A DNA stretch of 64,000 nt from Gammaproteobacteria bacterium (lineage in GTDB: Bacteria > Pseudomonadota > Gammaproteobacteria > Pseudomonadales > Pseudohongiellaceae), in contig JAQWPL010000018.1 in assembly GCA_029245395.1 (NCBI GenBank), positions 85,963-149,962 on the forward strand, in the 5' to 3' direction. A program made the position numbers and the translations under genes. Positions within the stretch are counted from its first letter, which is position 1; the number at the start of each line of letters is the position of its first letter. The notes under the pieces were generated by a model. That model was not told the DNA's origin. It ran no database searches and was given only the letters and a program-made list of their open reading frames with translations. Of this stretch, positions 46,066-55,597 are shown piece by piece.

Positions 46066-46635
46066 TTAATTCGCTGGTGGCGGCCACATCACATTGCCGT
46101 CTGCATCAAGTAGACCCATCGCAGCCAATTCTGCTGCGACACCAGAGCGTGCCGGAGATGAACCGTTTAGATTGGCAGGAGGCTGGATATTCATGGCTTC
46201 AAAGGTGCCATTGGCAATGTCGATCATATCGGTGAAACGCAGGTTTGAACGCATGGGTCCATCATTGACCTGGACTGCCCGTGCCCAAAAAACAGGTTGA
46301 TCGCGCAGACCCAGCCAGGCAATAAATTTAACGTCGTCTCCAACGGCGAAATCGCTGTTGGCAAAACCATAGGCCTCTTGAACTCCGGTAGGGTGACTCA
46401 AAAAGCGCCACTTTTCACCGGCAGGAATATCCCCTCCGCTTATTTCAATGTCCATGGTGATATGGGGATTGCCCCAGCTTATTTTCACAATCTTGCCTTC
46501 AAAGGTTTTTGTATTAGAACCAAACTCGCCAAATTGTGCTTGCGAACTATGGTGAGCAAAAAGCAGGCTCGAACACAACATTACTACTGTGGCCAGAAGT
46601 GTGAATAGCGTTTTAGTTGTTATAGATCTATGCAT
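46066..46635 (-). CDS. DUF6152 family periplasmic protein
   Basis: 189 residues. The signal peptide ends CSSLLFA and the predicted mature N-terminus is HHSSQAQFGEF. The DUF6152 body follows: TFEGKIVKISWGNPHIT, the segment EKWRFLSHPTGVQEAYG, then SDFAVGDDVKFIAW. It ends in a low-complexity tail with Pro and Asn rather than the larger module found in two paralogues. Together with the next two genes upstream on the same strand it forms a small group of exported proteins. Function unknown. Confidence 0.85.
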   Translation of the reverse strand: MHRSITTKTLFTLLATVVMLCSSLLFAHHSSQAQFGEFGSNTKTFEGKIVKISWGNPHITMDIEISGGDIPAGEKWRFLSHPTGVQEAYGFANSDFAVGDDVKFIAWLGLRDQPVFWARAVQVNDGPMRSNLRFTDMIDIANGTFEAMNIQPPANLNGSSPARSGVAAELAAMGLLDADGNVMWPPPAN

Positions 46636-46644
46636 TATTTTCTC

Positions 46645-47061
46645 CTATTCCCAGACAACGCATCTGGCGTTGCAATAAAGTTCTGATTGAGTGCCTTCAC
46701 CGGTAGTAGCATTTACCTGCCAGAAGCCAGTAAAGTCATCAAGTGTAATAGAGCAAGAATTCTTATCTTCTGGACCCTGTATACCATTTATTTCTACATG
46801 AGTTAGAAAACAGGCAGAATTGGCAGCATTGGCCAGTATTTTTTGTTCAGAGGATGCAGCGCCCGACCCAAGTCTGATCCACGCTGCAGCTACAGGTTGG
46901 TCGCTTACACTGAGATTGTTGGCATCCAGACGCTCAAGAATTTGCTCATAATCGATTTCCTGAACTACTGGTTCGCTAGCTTGATTACCACTACTCAAAA
47001 CCATGGTTGTTATGACACTTGCTACTACTGCGACGACAGCACTAATAATCACTAATTTCAT
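46645..47061 (-). CDS. Hypothetical membrane-anchored or exported protein with cysteines
   Basis: 138 residues. An N-terminal hydrophobic segment (LVIISAVVAVVASVITTMVL) is followed by an acidic linker, a helix (YEQILERLDANNLSV) and a C-terminal region with four Cys (SACFLTHV, NSCSITL, LYCNARCVVWE), which could form disulfides in the periplasm. I recognise no family. It lies 9 bp from the DUF6152 gene downstream and 50 bp from the one upstream, so it probably belongs to their transcript. Confidence 0.65.
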   Translation of the reverse strand: MKLVIISAVVAVVASVITTMVLSSGNQASEPVVQEIDYEQILERLDANNLSVSDQPVAAAWIRLGSGAASSEQKILANAANSACFLTHVEINGIQGPEDKNSCSITLDDFTGFWQVNATTGEGTQSELYCNARCVVWE

Positions 47062-47111
47062 TTATAACTCCGTATACATTGTTTGAAGTTTCTTACAACG
47101 GACCTGGTTTA

Positions 47112-48131
47112 CTAATTATAGCCAGCTTCGATCCATAACTGGGCGGACTCCATAGTACAAGGTGTTTGTACTAACTCCCGATCGATAGTTTTTATCCACT
47201 GATGAGTGAAAGTCACTGGTTTGGCCAAATAGACTGGATCGGTCAGTGTAATGGTCAATTCGATGGCAAGCCCATCATCTGAAAGGTTAAAGCGTTCTAT
47301 TAAATGTTTCTGGTCGCTGGAATCGATACCTGTATGGGCGCCCCAGACGTCAGCAGTAAAATTGCTCGTTTCTACAATCAGATCAGCGCCCTCAAACCAG
47401 CCAATAGAGTGGCCTAATTTGGAAGGGGGAGAAGAAGCAGATCGGCCATCAAGATGGACTACTCTTTGTCCTTCCATCAAATCGCGCCCGATAATCAGGG
47501 TATTTTCATCCACTCGCGATATTTGATGCGAATAGGGCAGAGTCATCGATTTGGGAGGGCCAGGATCGCCGCAAGTCAGAACTGGGTTCTGGTCTTCATT
47601 GAAATTGGCAATAAGTGCCTCCCCCATCTCTGTCAATGGCCAGACCTCTGATAAAAAATTTCCAGGATGGCCAGGAGGACTATATGTAGGTTGGTTTGGG
47701 GCCCGATCCCAAAGACCGGTTAAATCGGTAGAAGGCAGAATGGGCACTTGATCCTGATTAGAATTGCCTATTCGCACACCATCATTTTCAATCCAGCTCA
47801 TTGAACTGTATGCGCGCGCTTTGTTTCTGTGATGAGCGCCTTCCCAGGTAACCACGTCGCCAACCTTGAAGCTGTCCTTGGACCAACCACGCTCGGTCAT
47901 TGCTGCCGGATGGTTCATTTCGATACTGAATTCGACTATCTCACCCTGTAGATTAGGCGCATTAACTTTGAGGTAAACATGGGGCATGCTCCAGCCGAAT
48001 GTCGTTACTATTCCACGCAGGACACGGACATCATTTCTGTCAATTGTTGAGTGTGAATGATGGGCAAGAACCGGTAAGGTGCTGATCCCGGCAAGCAGAA
48101 TGAGTGAGGTAATTTTGCGGATTATTTTCAT
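47112..48131 (-). CDS. DUF6152 protein fused to the C-terminal associated module
   Basis: About 339 residues from ATG 48131 (AGAGGT upstream; an in-frame start at 48164 would add 11 residues). The signal peptide ends LPVLA and the mature N-terminus is HHSHSTIDRND. The DUF6152 domain occupies residues about 25-125, with MPH in place of NPH. The C-terminal module follows: DLTGLWDRAPNQ, VLTCGDPGPP, ISRVDENTLIIGRD, GWFEGADLIVETSNF, ERFNLSDDGLAIELT, DPVYLAKPVTF. The same module stands alone in the gene at 12469-13464. Unknown function, periplasmic. Confidence 0.85.
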   Translation of the reverse strand: MKIIRKITSLILLAGISTLPVLAHHSHSTIDRNDVRVLRGIVTTFGWSMPHVYLKVNAPNLQGEIVEFSIEMNHPAAMTERGWSKDSFKVGDVVTWEGAHHRNKARAYSSMSWIENDGVRIGNSNQDQVPILPSTDLTGLWDRAPNQPTYSPPGHPGNFLSEVWPLTEMGEALIANFNEDQNPVLTCGDPGPPKSMTLPYSHQISRVDENTLIIGRDLMEGQRVVHLDGRSASSPPSKLGHSIGWFEGADLIVETSNFTADVWGAHTGIDSSDQKHLIERFNLSDDGLAIELTITLTDPVYLAKPVTFTHQWIKTIDRELVQTPCTMESAQLWIEAGYN

Positions 48132-48203
48132 TTGATTGCTACCTCTTATGGTGATTGTTAGCAAATTACTGCTGTTGAACTTATATAAGTGTCTATAAAA
48201 CGG

Positions 48204-48233
48204 CCTTATATGACCTTATATGACCTTATATAC
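48204..48233. repeat. Three tandem 10-bp repeats upstream of the DUF6152 cluster
   Basis: CCTTATATGA, CCTTATATGA and CCTTATATAC lie head to tail about 75 bp before the DUF6152 start at 48131. The 10-bp period places each copy on the same face of the helix. This could be a binding array for a regulator or a chance AT-rich repeat. Confidence 0.6.
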
Positions 48234-48417
48234 AACTAACTCAAAGTTTCTCTTTAATAGAGATGCAATTCGTTATATTAGCTAATATTTTGCCAAAAAT
48301 CGCCATTTTAACAAACGTTAGTTAAGCTGCACTAATATAGGGGCACAGGGAGGAGTGCAAGGAAGAGGTGAATAGGAGAATGAGCCGGCATTCTTCCTTA
48401 GATCATCACACTATTAT

Positions 48418-49701
48418 TCACACGTCAGGTGCTATTCGCATCAGTGTATTGCCGGCAAAAATATACAACGCCCCATCCGGCCCCTGCTTAACTTCTCTGA
48501 TTCGTTGTTCACGGTTTTCAAGTAATCTTTCTTCTGCAAGAACTCGATCACCATCCAGTACCAGCCTGACCAAAGCCTGGCCCGCCATAGAACCAATAAA
48601 GAGATTACCTTGCCATTGCGGAAATAAATCACCTGAATAAAAAGCCATGCCAGAGGGTGCAATTGATGGTACCCAGAAATAAATGGGCTCCTAAACACCA
48701 AATCCGGATGTTAGACCTGTGCCAACTCTTACATTGACTCGTCCATCAAGCTGACGGGCATCGTATTGAACACCGTAGGTGTAATTAGGCCAACCGTAAT
48801 CGGCACCAGGTTTGATGATGTTAATTTCATCACCCCCCTGTGGACCGTGATCAATAAGCCAGATAGCCCCGGTTTCTGGATGAATAGCAATGCCTTCAGG
48901 ATCTTTCAGGCCATGGGCATAGGTTTCGCGACTGACAGTGGCTCTATGTAGCCAGGGGTTGTCAGAGGGTATTGAGCCGTCTTTGTTGATGCGCACAACC
49001 CTGCCACTGAAATTCCGAGTGATATCTGGCTCCTCAAGAAAATCAAGGCCCTCTGGGCCGTCCAGATCTGAATCGTAAAAGCGGAAACCATCTGCGCCTG
49101 TTCCTATCAGCGTGCCATCAGGCGCGAATACCAAACGGCGTTCTGTACCGCTTTCAATAAGGACTTCGAAATCCTCCAACTGGCGCATGTCTTCACTGAG
49201 CCTGGCACGGGAAATACGTTCTGTACCAAGATCCAGTGTCCGCCTTTCAGCTAAAGACTTGGTCCATACATCCTCATAAAAGTGCGTTATGGGCCATTCG
49301 GCTGCCGCTTCACCTTCTGGAGGTGCAAAATAGGTTAAATAGATATACCGGTTTGCAGCAAAATCAGGATCAAGAATTACTTCGTGCAAGCCTTCTGCAG
49401 CGACTCTTTTTATAGGTGGAACACCGGCAATGGAATCAGAAACAATGCCCTCCGGGGAAACAGTGCGCATAGTGCCTGGACGCTCAGTGACTATGATATG
49501 CCCGTTAGGCAGAAAGGCCATCGACCAGGGTCCTGCCAATTGATCAGTGATAGTCTCGACACGATATCCGGTTGAGGGCTCTGTTGGAGCTGGAGCATTC
49601 GTTTGGCCCGGGAATGCCTGCGTTGGCTCGAGGAGTTTTGGTGCCTGGGCAAGGCAGGTTAATGGGACAGACAATAGTATAGCTTTGATAAATGTGTGCA
49701 T
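48418..49701 (-). pseudogene. PQQ-dependent soluble sugar dehydrogenase interrupted by an in-frame TAG
   Basis: One frame encodes a whole YliI/Asd-like beta-propeller of about 428 codons, apart from TAG at 48691-48693. Before it: a signal peptide (MHTFIKAILLSVPLTCLA), LAGPWSMAFLPNGHIIVTER, EGLHEVILDPDF, DPEGIAIHPETGAIWLIDHG and GADYGWPNYTYG. After it the same frame continues EPIYFWVPSIAPSGMAFYSG, GNLFIGSMAGQALVRL and GPDGALYIFAGN. No base is lost, so this is a nonsense change, a sequencing error or readthrough. ATG 49701 with GGAAAGG upstream is the better start than 49764. The enzyme would oxidise aldoses in the periplasm; without the last 90 residues the propeller is incomplete. Confidence 0.85.
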
Positions 49702-49738
49702 TTTCCTTTCCATTAATAATTCTGTTATGTACAAAATT

Positions 49739-49761
49739 GTGCATGGGCGTGCACCATGCAC
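49739..49761. promoter_or_regulatory. Inverted repeat in the divergent promoter region of the two PQQ enzymes
   Basis: GTGCATGG and CCATGCAC are perfect 8-bp arms around a 7-nt centre (GCGTGCA), about 40 bp before the sugar dehydrogenase start and 105 bp before the PQQ dehydrogenase start. It could bind a regulator controlling both. Confidence 0.5.
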
Positions 49762-49867
49762 CACTATTGGAAAATTAAATTCAGTTTATAGTGATTGTTG
49801 ACTAAATCCAGGTCGTACAGCACTATCCAAACAAGATTAAAGCATATCAACACTAGGGAGAAAAATT

Positions 49868-52216
49868 GTGGCATCAGGTATCAAAAACTTTTTCAGCAAA
49901 GCAGCAGGTGTACTATTACTGGTAATAGCAGGTGTTTCGAATGCGCAAACAACTACCCGCGATGGTGTTTTTACTCAACAACAAGCCGTCTCTGGCGGGG
50001 CACTATACCTGCGCTCCTGTGTGGAATGCCATGGTATTACTCTGTCTGGCGGTGAAGCCGGACCAGCCCTGGTAGGGGGTGCATTCTGGAGCCAATGGCA
50101 GGACCAGTCACTGGCGGCCTTTTTCCAGATTACGGCTTCCACCATGCCAGTTAACAATCCCAATGGGTTTTCTCCGGAACAATATGCCGACATGCTTGCG
50201 TTCATGCTGCAACAAAACGGCCTGCCAGCCGGTGAAGAACCCCTGACAGCCAATGTTGGAGACCTGGTGGCTATTACCATGGAACCATCAGCTGTCCCCG
50301 TAAGGGTAGCTTCATTGCTCAATGGAGCTTCTACTGCCCAACGGGTTATCGACTATGAATGGCTGGGCTATCACAACGATACCCATGCCACACGCTATGC
50401 CCCGCTTGATCAGATCAATCGAGACAATGTACAGAATCTTGAAGTCGCCTGGCGCTGGACCACGGTAAATCACGGTCCCAACCCGGAATTTAATTATGAA
50501 TCCACGCCGATCATGGCCGATGGCGTGTTGTATACAACGGCGGGACGGCGTCGTGATGTGGTGGCCATTGATCCGGTAACTGGCGAGAACCTGTGGATGT
50601 ACCGTTATGACGAAGGTGCTCGTCGCGGCCCTAGAGTCAATTCCGGCAGGGGAGTGTCTTACTGGCGTGACGGTGATCAGTCTCGCGTTATTGTGGTGAC
50701 GCCAGGTTATTACCTGATTTCTCTGGATACAGCTACCGGCAAACCTGATCCGGACTTCGGCGGGAACGGAATGGTCGACCTGCGAGTTGGCCAGGAAGAT
50801 CGCTTTGATATAGATATTGAGGATATTCCTTCGGGCCTCACCGCACCGCCTGTAATTGTAGACGGTGTTATCGTTATTGGCGCTGCTTTTCCTTCTGGTG
50901 GCTCACCCCGATCCAAGACTGGTCCGGCGGGAAATATTCGCGGCTATGACATGCACACTGGTGAGATGTTGTGGATATTTCATACCATTCCTCAGGAAGG
51001 TGAATTTGGCACAGAGACCTGGCGCAACAATAGTAATACCTTTACTGGTAATGCCGGTTCCTGGGCCACCATGTCCGCAGATCAAGAGCGAAGTATTGTC
51101 TATGTTCCTGTGGAAGCAGCAACTGGTGATATGTACGGCGGACATCGTCCTGGAGACAACCTGTTCAGTCAATCTCTGGTGGCACTGGATGCCAGAACAG
51201 GTGAGCGCATCTGGCACTATCAGCTGATTCATCATGATATTTGGGACTATGATCCACCCACGGCGCCTGTTTTGGCAGAGCTCGAAGTTGACGGCGTGAT
51301 AATTCCTGCCGCTATTCAGGTGAGCAAGCAGGGAATGGTCTATACCCTTAATCGAGTTACTGGAGAACCGGTATGGCCTATCGTGGAGCGGGCAGTCCCA
51401 CAGTCAAAGATTCCTGGTGAACAGACTTCGCCAACCCAACCTTTCCCAACCAAACCTGCTCCTTTTGAACGTCTGGGTTTGAGTGAGGACGATTTGCTGG
51501 ACTGGACTCCGGAGATCAAGGAGGAGGCGATTCGTCTGTTAAATGAATATACCTATGGCCCGGTTTATACACCGACCACAATGACTACAGAAACCAATAA
51601 AGGCACTTTGTTCATGCCGGGTTTTGGCGGTGGTGCCAACTGGCAGGGTGTAGCGTTTGATCCGGAAACGAACATGCTCTATATCCCATCTACATCTCAC
51701 CCAATGAGTATTGGATTGACGGAGGATACCTTCTTCGAGGGCAGTGATTTTGATTACGCCATGGCGCGTGGTGGTTTTGGTGTTCAAGGACCTTTTGGTT
51801 TGCCACTGATCAAACCGCCTTATGGACGTATTACAGCGATCGATATGAACGAAGGTGAGCATGAGTGGATGATGGCTAATGCCGATACACCGGATGAAAT
51901 TCTGAATCATCCGCGTTTGCAAGGCGTGGATATTCCAGAGCGCACCGGGCATGGAGATCGTGGTGGTCTTCTGGTGACCAGGTCATTACTGTTTGCTGGC
52001 GAAGGGGCAGGTCTTTATGGCGGCCAGACTGGTGGTGGTCCACTATTTCGGGCCCATGACAAAGCTACCGGGGAAATCATCAGTGAGTTCGAATTACCCG
52101 CTAAACAAACCGGTCTACCAATGACTTACCAGATTGATGGTGTGCAATATATTGTGGTGCCTATTGGGGATAGAGGTTTTCCGGGCGAACTTGTGGCATT
52201 AAGGGTTGCTGGATAG
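49868..52216 (+). CDS. PQQ-dependent dehydrogenase with N-terminal cytochrome c domain
   Basis: 782 residues; GTG start with AGGGAG upstream. A signal peptide ends at GVSNA. The first domain (about residues 40-120) is a class I cytochrome c with CVECH and an axial Met likely in ASTMPVNNP. From about 155 on the protein is an eight-bladed PQQ propeller (YEWLGYHNDTHATRYAPLDQ, LEVAWRWTT, GERIWHYQLIHHDIWDYDPP). Unlike glucose or quinate dehydrogenase it lacks a membrane domain, so electrons probably pass from PQQ to haem to a soluble carrier. The substrate is an alcohol or sugar, not determinable from sequence. Confidence 0.92.
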   Translation: MASGIKNFFSKAAGVLLLVIAGVSNAQTTTRDGVFTQQQAVSGGALYLRSCVECHGITLSGGEAGPALVGGAFWSQWQDQSLAAFFQITASTMPVNNPNGFSPEQYADMLAFMLQQNGLPAGEEPLTANVGDLVAITMEPSAVPVRVASLLNGASTAQRVIDYEWLGYHNDTHATRYAPLDQINRDNVQNLEVAWRWTTVNHGPNPEFNYESTPIMADGVLYTTAGRRRDVVAIDPVTGENLWMYRYDEGARRGPRVNSGRGVSYWRDGDQSRVIVVTPGYYLISLDTATGKPDPDFGGNGMVDLRVGQEDRFDIDIEDIPSGLTAPPVIVDGVIVIGAAFPSGGSPRSKTGPAGNIRGYDMHTGEMLWIFHTIPQEGEFGTETWRNNSNTFTGNAGSWATMSADQERSIVYVPVEAATGDMYGGHRPGDNLFSQSLVALDARTGERIWHYQLIHHDIWDYDPPTAPVLAELEVDGVIIPAAIQVSKQGMVYTLNRVTGEPVWPIVERAVPQSKIPGEQTSPTQPFPTKPAPFERLGLSEDDLLDWTPEIKEEAIRLLNEYTYGPVYTPTTMTTETNKGTLFMPGFGGGANWQGVAFDPETNMLYIPSTSHPMSIGLTEDTFFEGSDFDYAMARGGFGVQGPFGLPLIKPPYGRITAIDMNEGEHEWMMANADTPDEILNHPRLQGVDIPERTGHGDRGGLLVTRSLLFAGEGAGLYGGQTGGGPLFRAHDKATGEIISEFELPAKQTGLPMTYQIDGVQYIVVPIGDRGFPGELVALRVAG

Positions 52217-52313
52217 AACGACAGGACAGATAGACAGACAGATAAAGCGAACAGGAGGGGCGTGCCTGTTTGTGATTCAATTTTATTTGGTTAACTCCTT
52301 ACAATAGTGGTGC

Positions 52314-52976
52314 ATGAAAGAAACAGATTTGTATTTACCTATTAAGCAGCTTCTGGAAGCTCAAGGGTATGAAGTTAAGGGCGAAGTCAGGGGCTGTGAT
52401 GTAGTGGCAATGCGAGGCGAAGAAGCGCCAGTCGTCATTGAATTGAAATTATCGCTCAATCTTAATTTAATTTTGCAGGCAGTAGACCGGATTTCTCTTA
52501 CTTCAAAGGTCTATATCGCTGTTCCTAAAAATACCCCCTTCCTGAAAAAACGAAAAAAAGCGACGCTCAAATTATTAAAAATGCTGGGGCTGGGTCTGAT
52601 TGTCGTGGTGACTCACTATAATAAAATGAAGGCTGAAGTGACTCTTGATCCGGGCCAATACAGACCACGTCAATCAAGGTTTCGTCAGGAGCGCTTACTG
52701 GGCGAATTTACCAGAAGGGTTGGGGATCCAAATTTAGGTGGGGTAAGTACAGATCGAGGAATAATGACTGCCTACAAACAACGTGCTATTGCGATAGCGC
52801 TGTTGTTGCAAAGACAAGGCGCCACAAAGGCTTCACTTGTCTCTGCCACGCTTGATGATCCCAAGGCCAGGCAAACTCTGTACCGGGATGTGTATGGTTG
52901 GTTTGATAGAGTAGCAATAGGAATATATGAGTTGTCACCACGGGGCAAAGAGGAAATAAAGAAATGGCAGGGATGA
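52314..52976 (+). CDS. DUF2161 family PD-(D/E)XK-like protein
   Basis: 220 residues. The N-terminal half looks like a PD-(D/E)XK nuclease core: LYLPIKQLLEAQGYEVKGEV, then the Asp of GCDVVAMRG and the E-x-K of VVIELKLSLN. A basic helix (KKRKKATLKLLKMLG) and a C-terminal helical region with possible winged-helix character (ALLLQRQGATKASLVSAT, YELSPRGKEEIKKW) follow. The family is annotated as a putative phosphodiesterase. It stands alone with no restriction or toxin partner. Confidence 0.8.
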   Translation: MKETDLYLPIKQLLEAQGYEVKGEVRGCDVVAMRGEEAPVVIELKLSLNLNLILQAVDRISLTSKVYIAVPKNTPFLKKRKKATLKLLKMLGLGLIVVVTHYNKMKAEVTLDPGQYRPRQSRFRQERLLGEFTRRVGDPNLGGVSTDRGIMTAYKQRAIAIALLLQRQGATKASLVSATLDDPKARQTLYRDVYGWFDRVAIGIYELSPRGKEEIKKWQG

Positions 52977-53201
52977 CGGGGTTGGTATGAAAAGAGAGAG
53001 ATAATACTGTTCAGATAAGTTTAAGTGCTAGGGTTTTTATTTAGGCATTTTGTGAATAGAGACTAGAAACAGGGGCAAGATAACGCTTGCGGCATAAATT
53101 TTTCGTAACTGATAAAAAACACTAATAAAAATCTTGGCGAGAACTTTGAATAAAATAACACTTATTTTCTTGCCTCTTGCCTCTTGACACTCCCGCTCCT
53201 T

Positions 53202-54785
53202 TTACCAGTGATTAACTGCTGACCTGTCCCACTCTTTCTGCCAGCCATTGGGGATTGTGGCATCATTAAAAAGGAAGCCTGATTCGTAATCGGGGTAAAT
53301 TTCTTCGTAGGTCTTTACTGTTTCATTGTTAATACGCCGATTGACGTGCATTGGTTTCACATCGGTTAATGAATTAACGCCCAGTTGTCCAAGCAGCTCT
53401 GCCAGCGCATTGACCATGGCGCAATGGTAATTAAATACGCGCACGCCTTTATCAGTTACATCGAGCATGGAATAGCGAAACGGATTTTGTGTGGCAATGC
53501 CGGTAGGGCAGTTATCTGTATTACAGTGTCGCGCCTGGATACAGCCCAGAGAGAACATCATACCGCGCGCCGAATTCACAGTATCGGCTCCCAGCGCCCC
53601 CATCCTTATCATGTGATAGGCCGACAGGCTTTTACCCGCTGCAATAATGTTCAACCGGTCACGCATGCCAACTCCCTGGACGGCATTGTGAATAAAATGC
53701 AATCCTTCCCTCAGCGGGGTGCCAACTGAATTTGTAAATTCGATCTGAGCCGCCCCTGTACCACCCTCACCTCCATCGACAGTAATAAAGTCAGGTGTGA
53801 TATCGGTTTCCTTCATTGCTTTACAAATACCCAGAAATTCACTTTTTCTGCCCAGGCAGAGTTTAAAGCCCACTGGTTTGCCGCCAGACAATTGCCGCAA
53901 CTGCACGATGAATTGTAAGAGTTCTTCGGGGTTAGAAAAGGCAGAATGAAAGGAGGGGGAAATGACATCCTGTCCCATAGGTACCTGGCGAATATTGGCA
54001 ATTTCTTCAGTTAATTTGGCAGCTGGTAATATGCCGCCGTGTCCTGGTTTGGCACCTTGGGATATCTTGATCTCTATCATTTTAACCTGATCTTCGGTTG
54101 CATTTTCCCTGAACTTTTCCGAGCTGAAGAAGCCATCTTCATCACGGCAACCGAAATATCCTGTGCCAATTTGCCATACCAGATCGCCGCCATGTTCGCG
54201 GTGATAAGACGTAATCCCACCTTCACCCGTATTGTGGGAAAACCCACCCAGCTTGGCGCCACGATTTAGTGCCTTGATGGCATTCTGGCTAAGCGCACCG
54301 TAACTCATGGCTGAAATATTTAGAGGTGATGCCGAATAAGGTGTCTCGCAGTTGTGATTGCCAAAATCAGTTCTGACTTTGTCGGGATCAACATGCAGTG
54401 GTTGCATGCAATGGTTGATCCATTCATAACCGTTTTTATATGTGTCAATGATGGTGCCAAAGGGACGAGTGTCCGTTTGTTTCTTGGCGCGCTGGTAAAC
54501 GAGACTGCGAAATTCCCGTGCAATCGGTTTCCCATTGAGATCTGATTCTACAAAATACTGCTGAATTTCTGGTCTTATGTATTCAAAGAGATAGCGGATA
54601 TGCCCAATGACTGGGTAAATGCGTAATATTGTTCTCCTAGTCTGGAATATGTCATACAGGCCGAGCAAAATATAAGGACCAACAAGCAACCAAAACCATA
54701 ATACAGGCGGCCAAAGCTTACTTATCAATAATATTGCCAGCGGTAGCAAAGCACCTGATATTAGAAAAGATATCCGTACAGTCAA
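53202..54785 (-). CDS. Membrane-anchored FMN-binding glutamate-synthase-family protein
   Basis: 527 residues. Two N-terminal membrane segments (ISFLISGALLPLAILLISKL, VLWFWLLVGPYILLG) precede a GltS FMN barrel: PLNISAMSYGALSQNAIKAL, KISQGAKPGHGGILPAAKL, DFITVDGGEGGTGAAQIEF. The 3Fe-4S cluster cysteines are in LGCIQARHCNTDNCPTGI. There is no glutaminase domain. Such stand-alone proteins are common in proteobacteria, and their electron partner and product are not settled. It stands alone; the 246-bp gap upstream (54786-55031) shows nothing recognisable. Confidence 0.9.
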   Translation of the reverse strand: MTVRISFLISGALLPLAILLISKLWPPVLWFWLLVGPYILLGLYDIFQTRRTILRIYPVIGHIRYLFEYIRPEIQQYFVESDLNGKPIAREFRSLVYQRAKKQTDTRPFGTIIDTYKNGYEWINHCMQPLHVDPDKVRTDFGNHNCETPYSASPLNISAMSYGALSQNAIKALNRGAKLGGFSHNTGEGGITSYHREHGGDLVWQIGTGYFGCRDEDGFFSSEKFRENATEDQVKMIEIKISQGAKPGHGGILPAAKLTEEIANIRQVPMGQDVISPSFHSAFSNPEELLQFIVQLRQLSGGKPVGFKLCLGRKSEFLGICKAMKETDITPDFITVDGGEGGTGAAQIEFTNSVGTPLREGLHFIHNAVQGVGMRDRLNIIAAGKSLSAYHMIRMGALGADTVNSARGMMFSLGCIQARHCNTDNCPTGIATQNPFRYSMLDVTDKGVRVFNYHCAMVNALAELLGQLGVNSLTDVKPMHVNRRINNETVKTYEEIYPDYESGFLFNDATIPNGWQKEWDRSAVNHW

Positions 54786-55031
54786 AGTTGTATCCTGTTG
54801 AATTTCTGACTATTTTCGACTTGATTAAAACATAAACCTGTTTCAACTGACTAGAGAATAAGCCTTGATATAGGATTATCGGAACTATATCTAATAACTG
54901 AAGTCTGATTTGTGGATTCCAGCTGTTAGATAGTATGCAGTTGGTATTAATTTTTAAATTATCGTTGTAACATCGTTGTCAACATATCCAGTTACATTTT
55001 GTTGTAAAAATTATTCATTGAAGGAGTCTAT

Positions 55032-55586
55032 ATGCGTTTTAAATTAGTTAGTCTTGTTTTTTCATTGCTTTCACTGGTTGCCTTTACCGGCCAAACCTTT
55101 GCTCAGGGTTTCCAGATACCCAACATGCAGGTGACTACTAATGCCTTTGAAGACGGCGGCATCATCCCTATTAAATACACTTCCCATGGCGAAAACATTC
55201 AGCCGAATTTTACGATTACCGGGGCTCCTGAGTTAACAACCAACTTTGCGATTATTTTCCATGATATTGAAGTGGCCTTAGGTAATACTACCGGTGATGT
55301 CACCCATTGGCTGGCCTGGAATATTGCTTCCACTACTATTCCTGAAGGCAGCTTACCTGCTGGCAGTGTCCAGGGTAATAATATACGTGGCCAGGCTAAC
55401 TACATGGGTTCAGGTGCGCCAATGCGTGACCGATTTCACCATTATGTGTTTGAGTTTTATGCGCTGAATGACAACCTGGATTTAGCGGAAGGCTCGTCCC
55501 GGGAACAGTTGCTCGAAGCCATGCAAGGAAAAGTTGTAGCAAAGGCCGCCTATGTGGGTAGATATGCGAATGCCACACCTGAGTAA
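55032..55586 (+). CDS. Exported YbhB/YbcL family (PEBP-like) protein
   Basis: 184 residues with a signal peptide (FSLLSLVAFTGQTFA) and the phosphatidylethanolamine-binding protein fold: GGIIPIKYTSHGENIQPNFT, then DVTHWLAWNI and the ligand-pocket segment GSGAPMRDRFHHYVFEFYAL. The bacterial family has no settled role. ATG 55032 is preceded by GAAGGAG. Two hairpins follow the stop. Confidence 0.9.
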   Translation: MRFKLVSLVFSLLSLVAFTGQTFAQGFQIPNMQVTTNAFEDGGIIPIKYTSHGENIQPNFTITGAPELTTNFAIIFHDIEVALGNTTGDVTHWLAWNIASTTIPEGSLPAGSVQGNNIRGQANYMGSGAPMRDRFHHYVFEFYALNDNLDLAEGSSREQLLEAMQGKVVAKAAYVGRYANATPE

Positions 55587-55597
55587 TTGAGTTTTCA

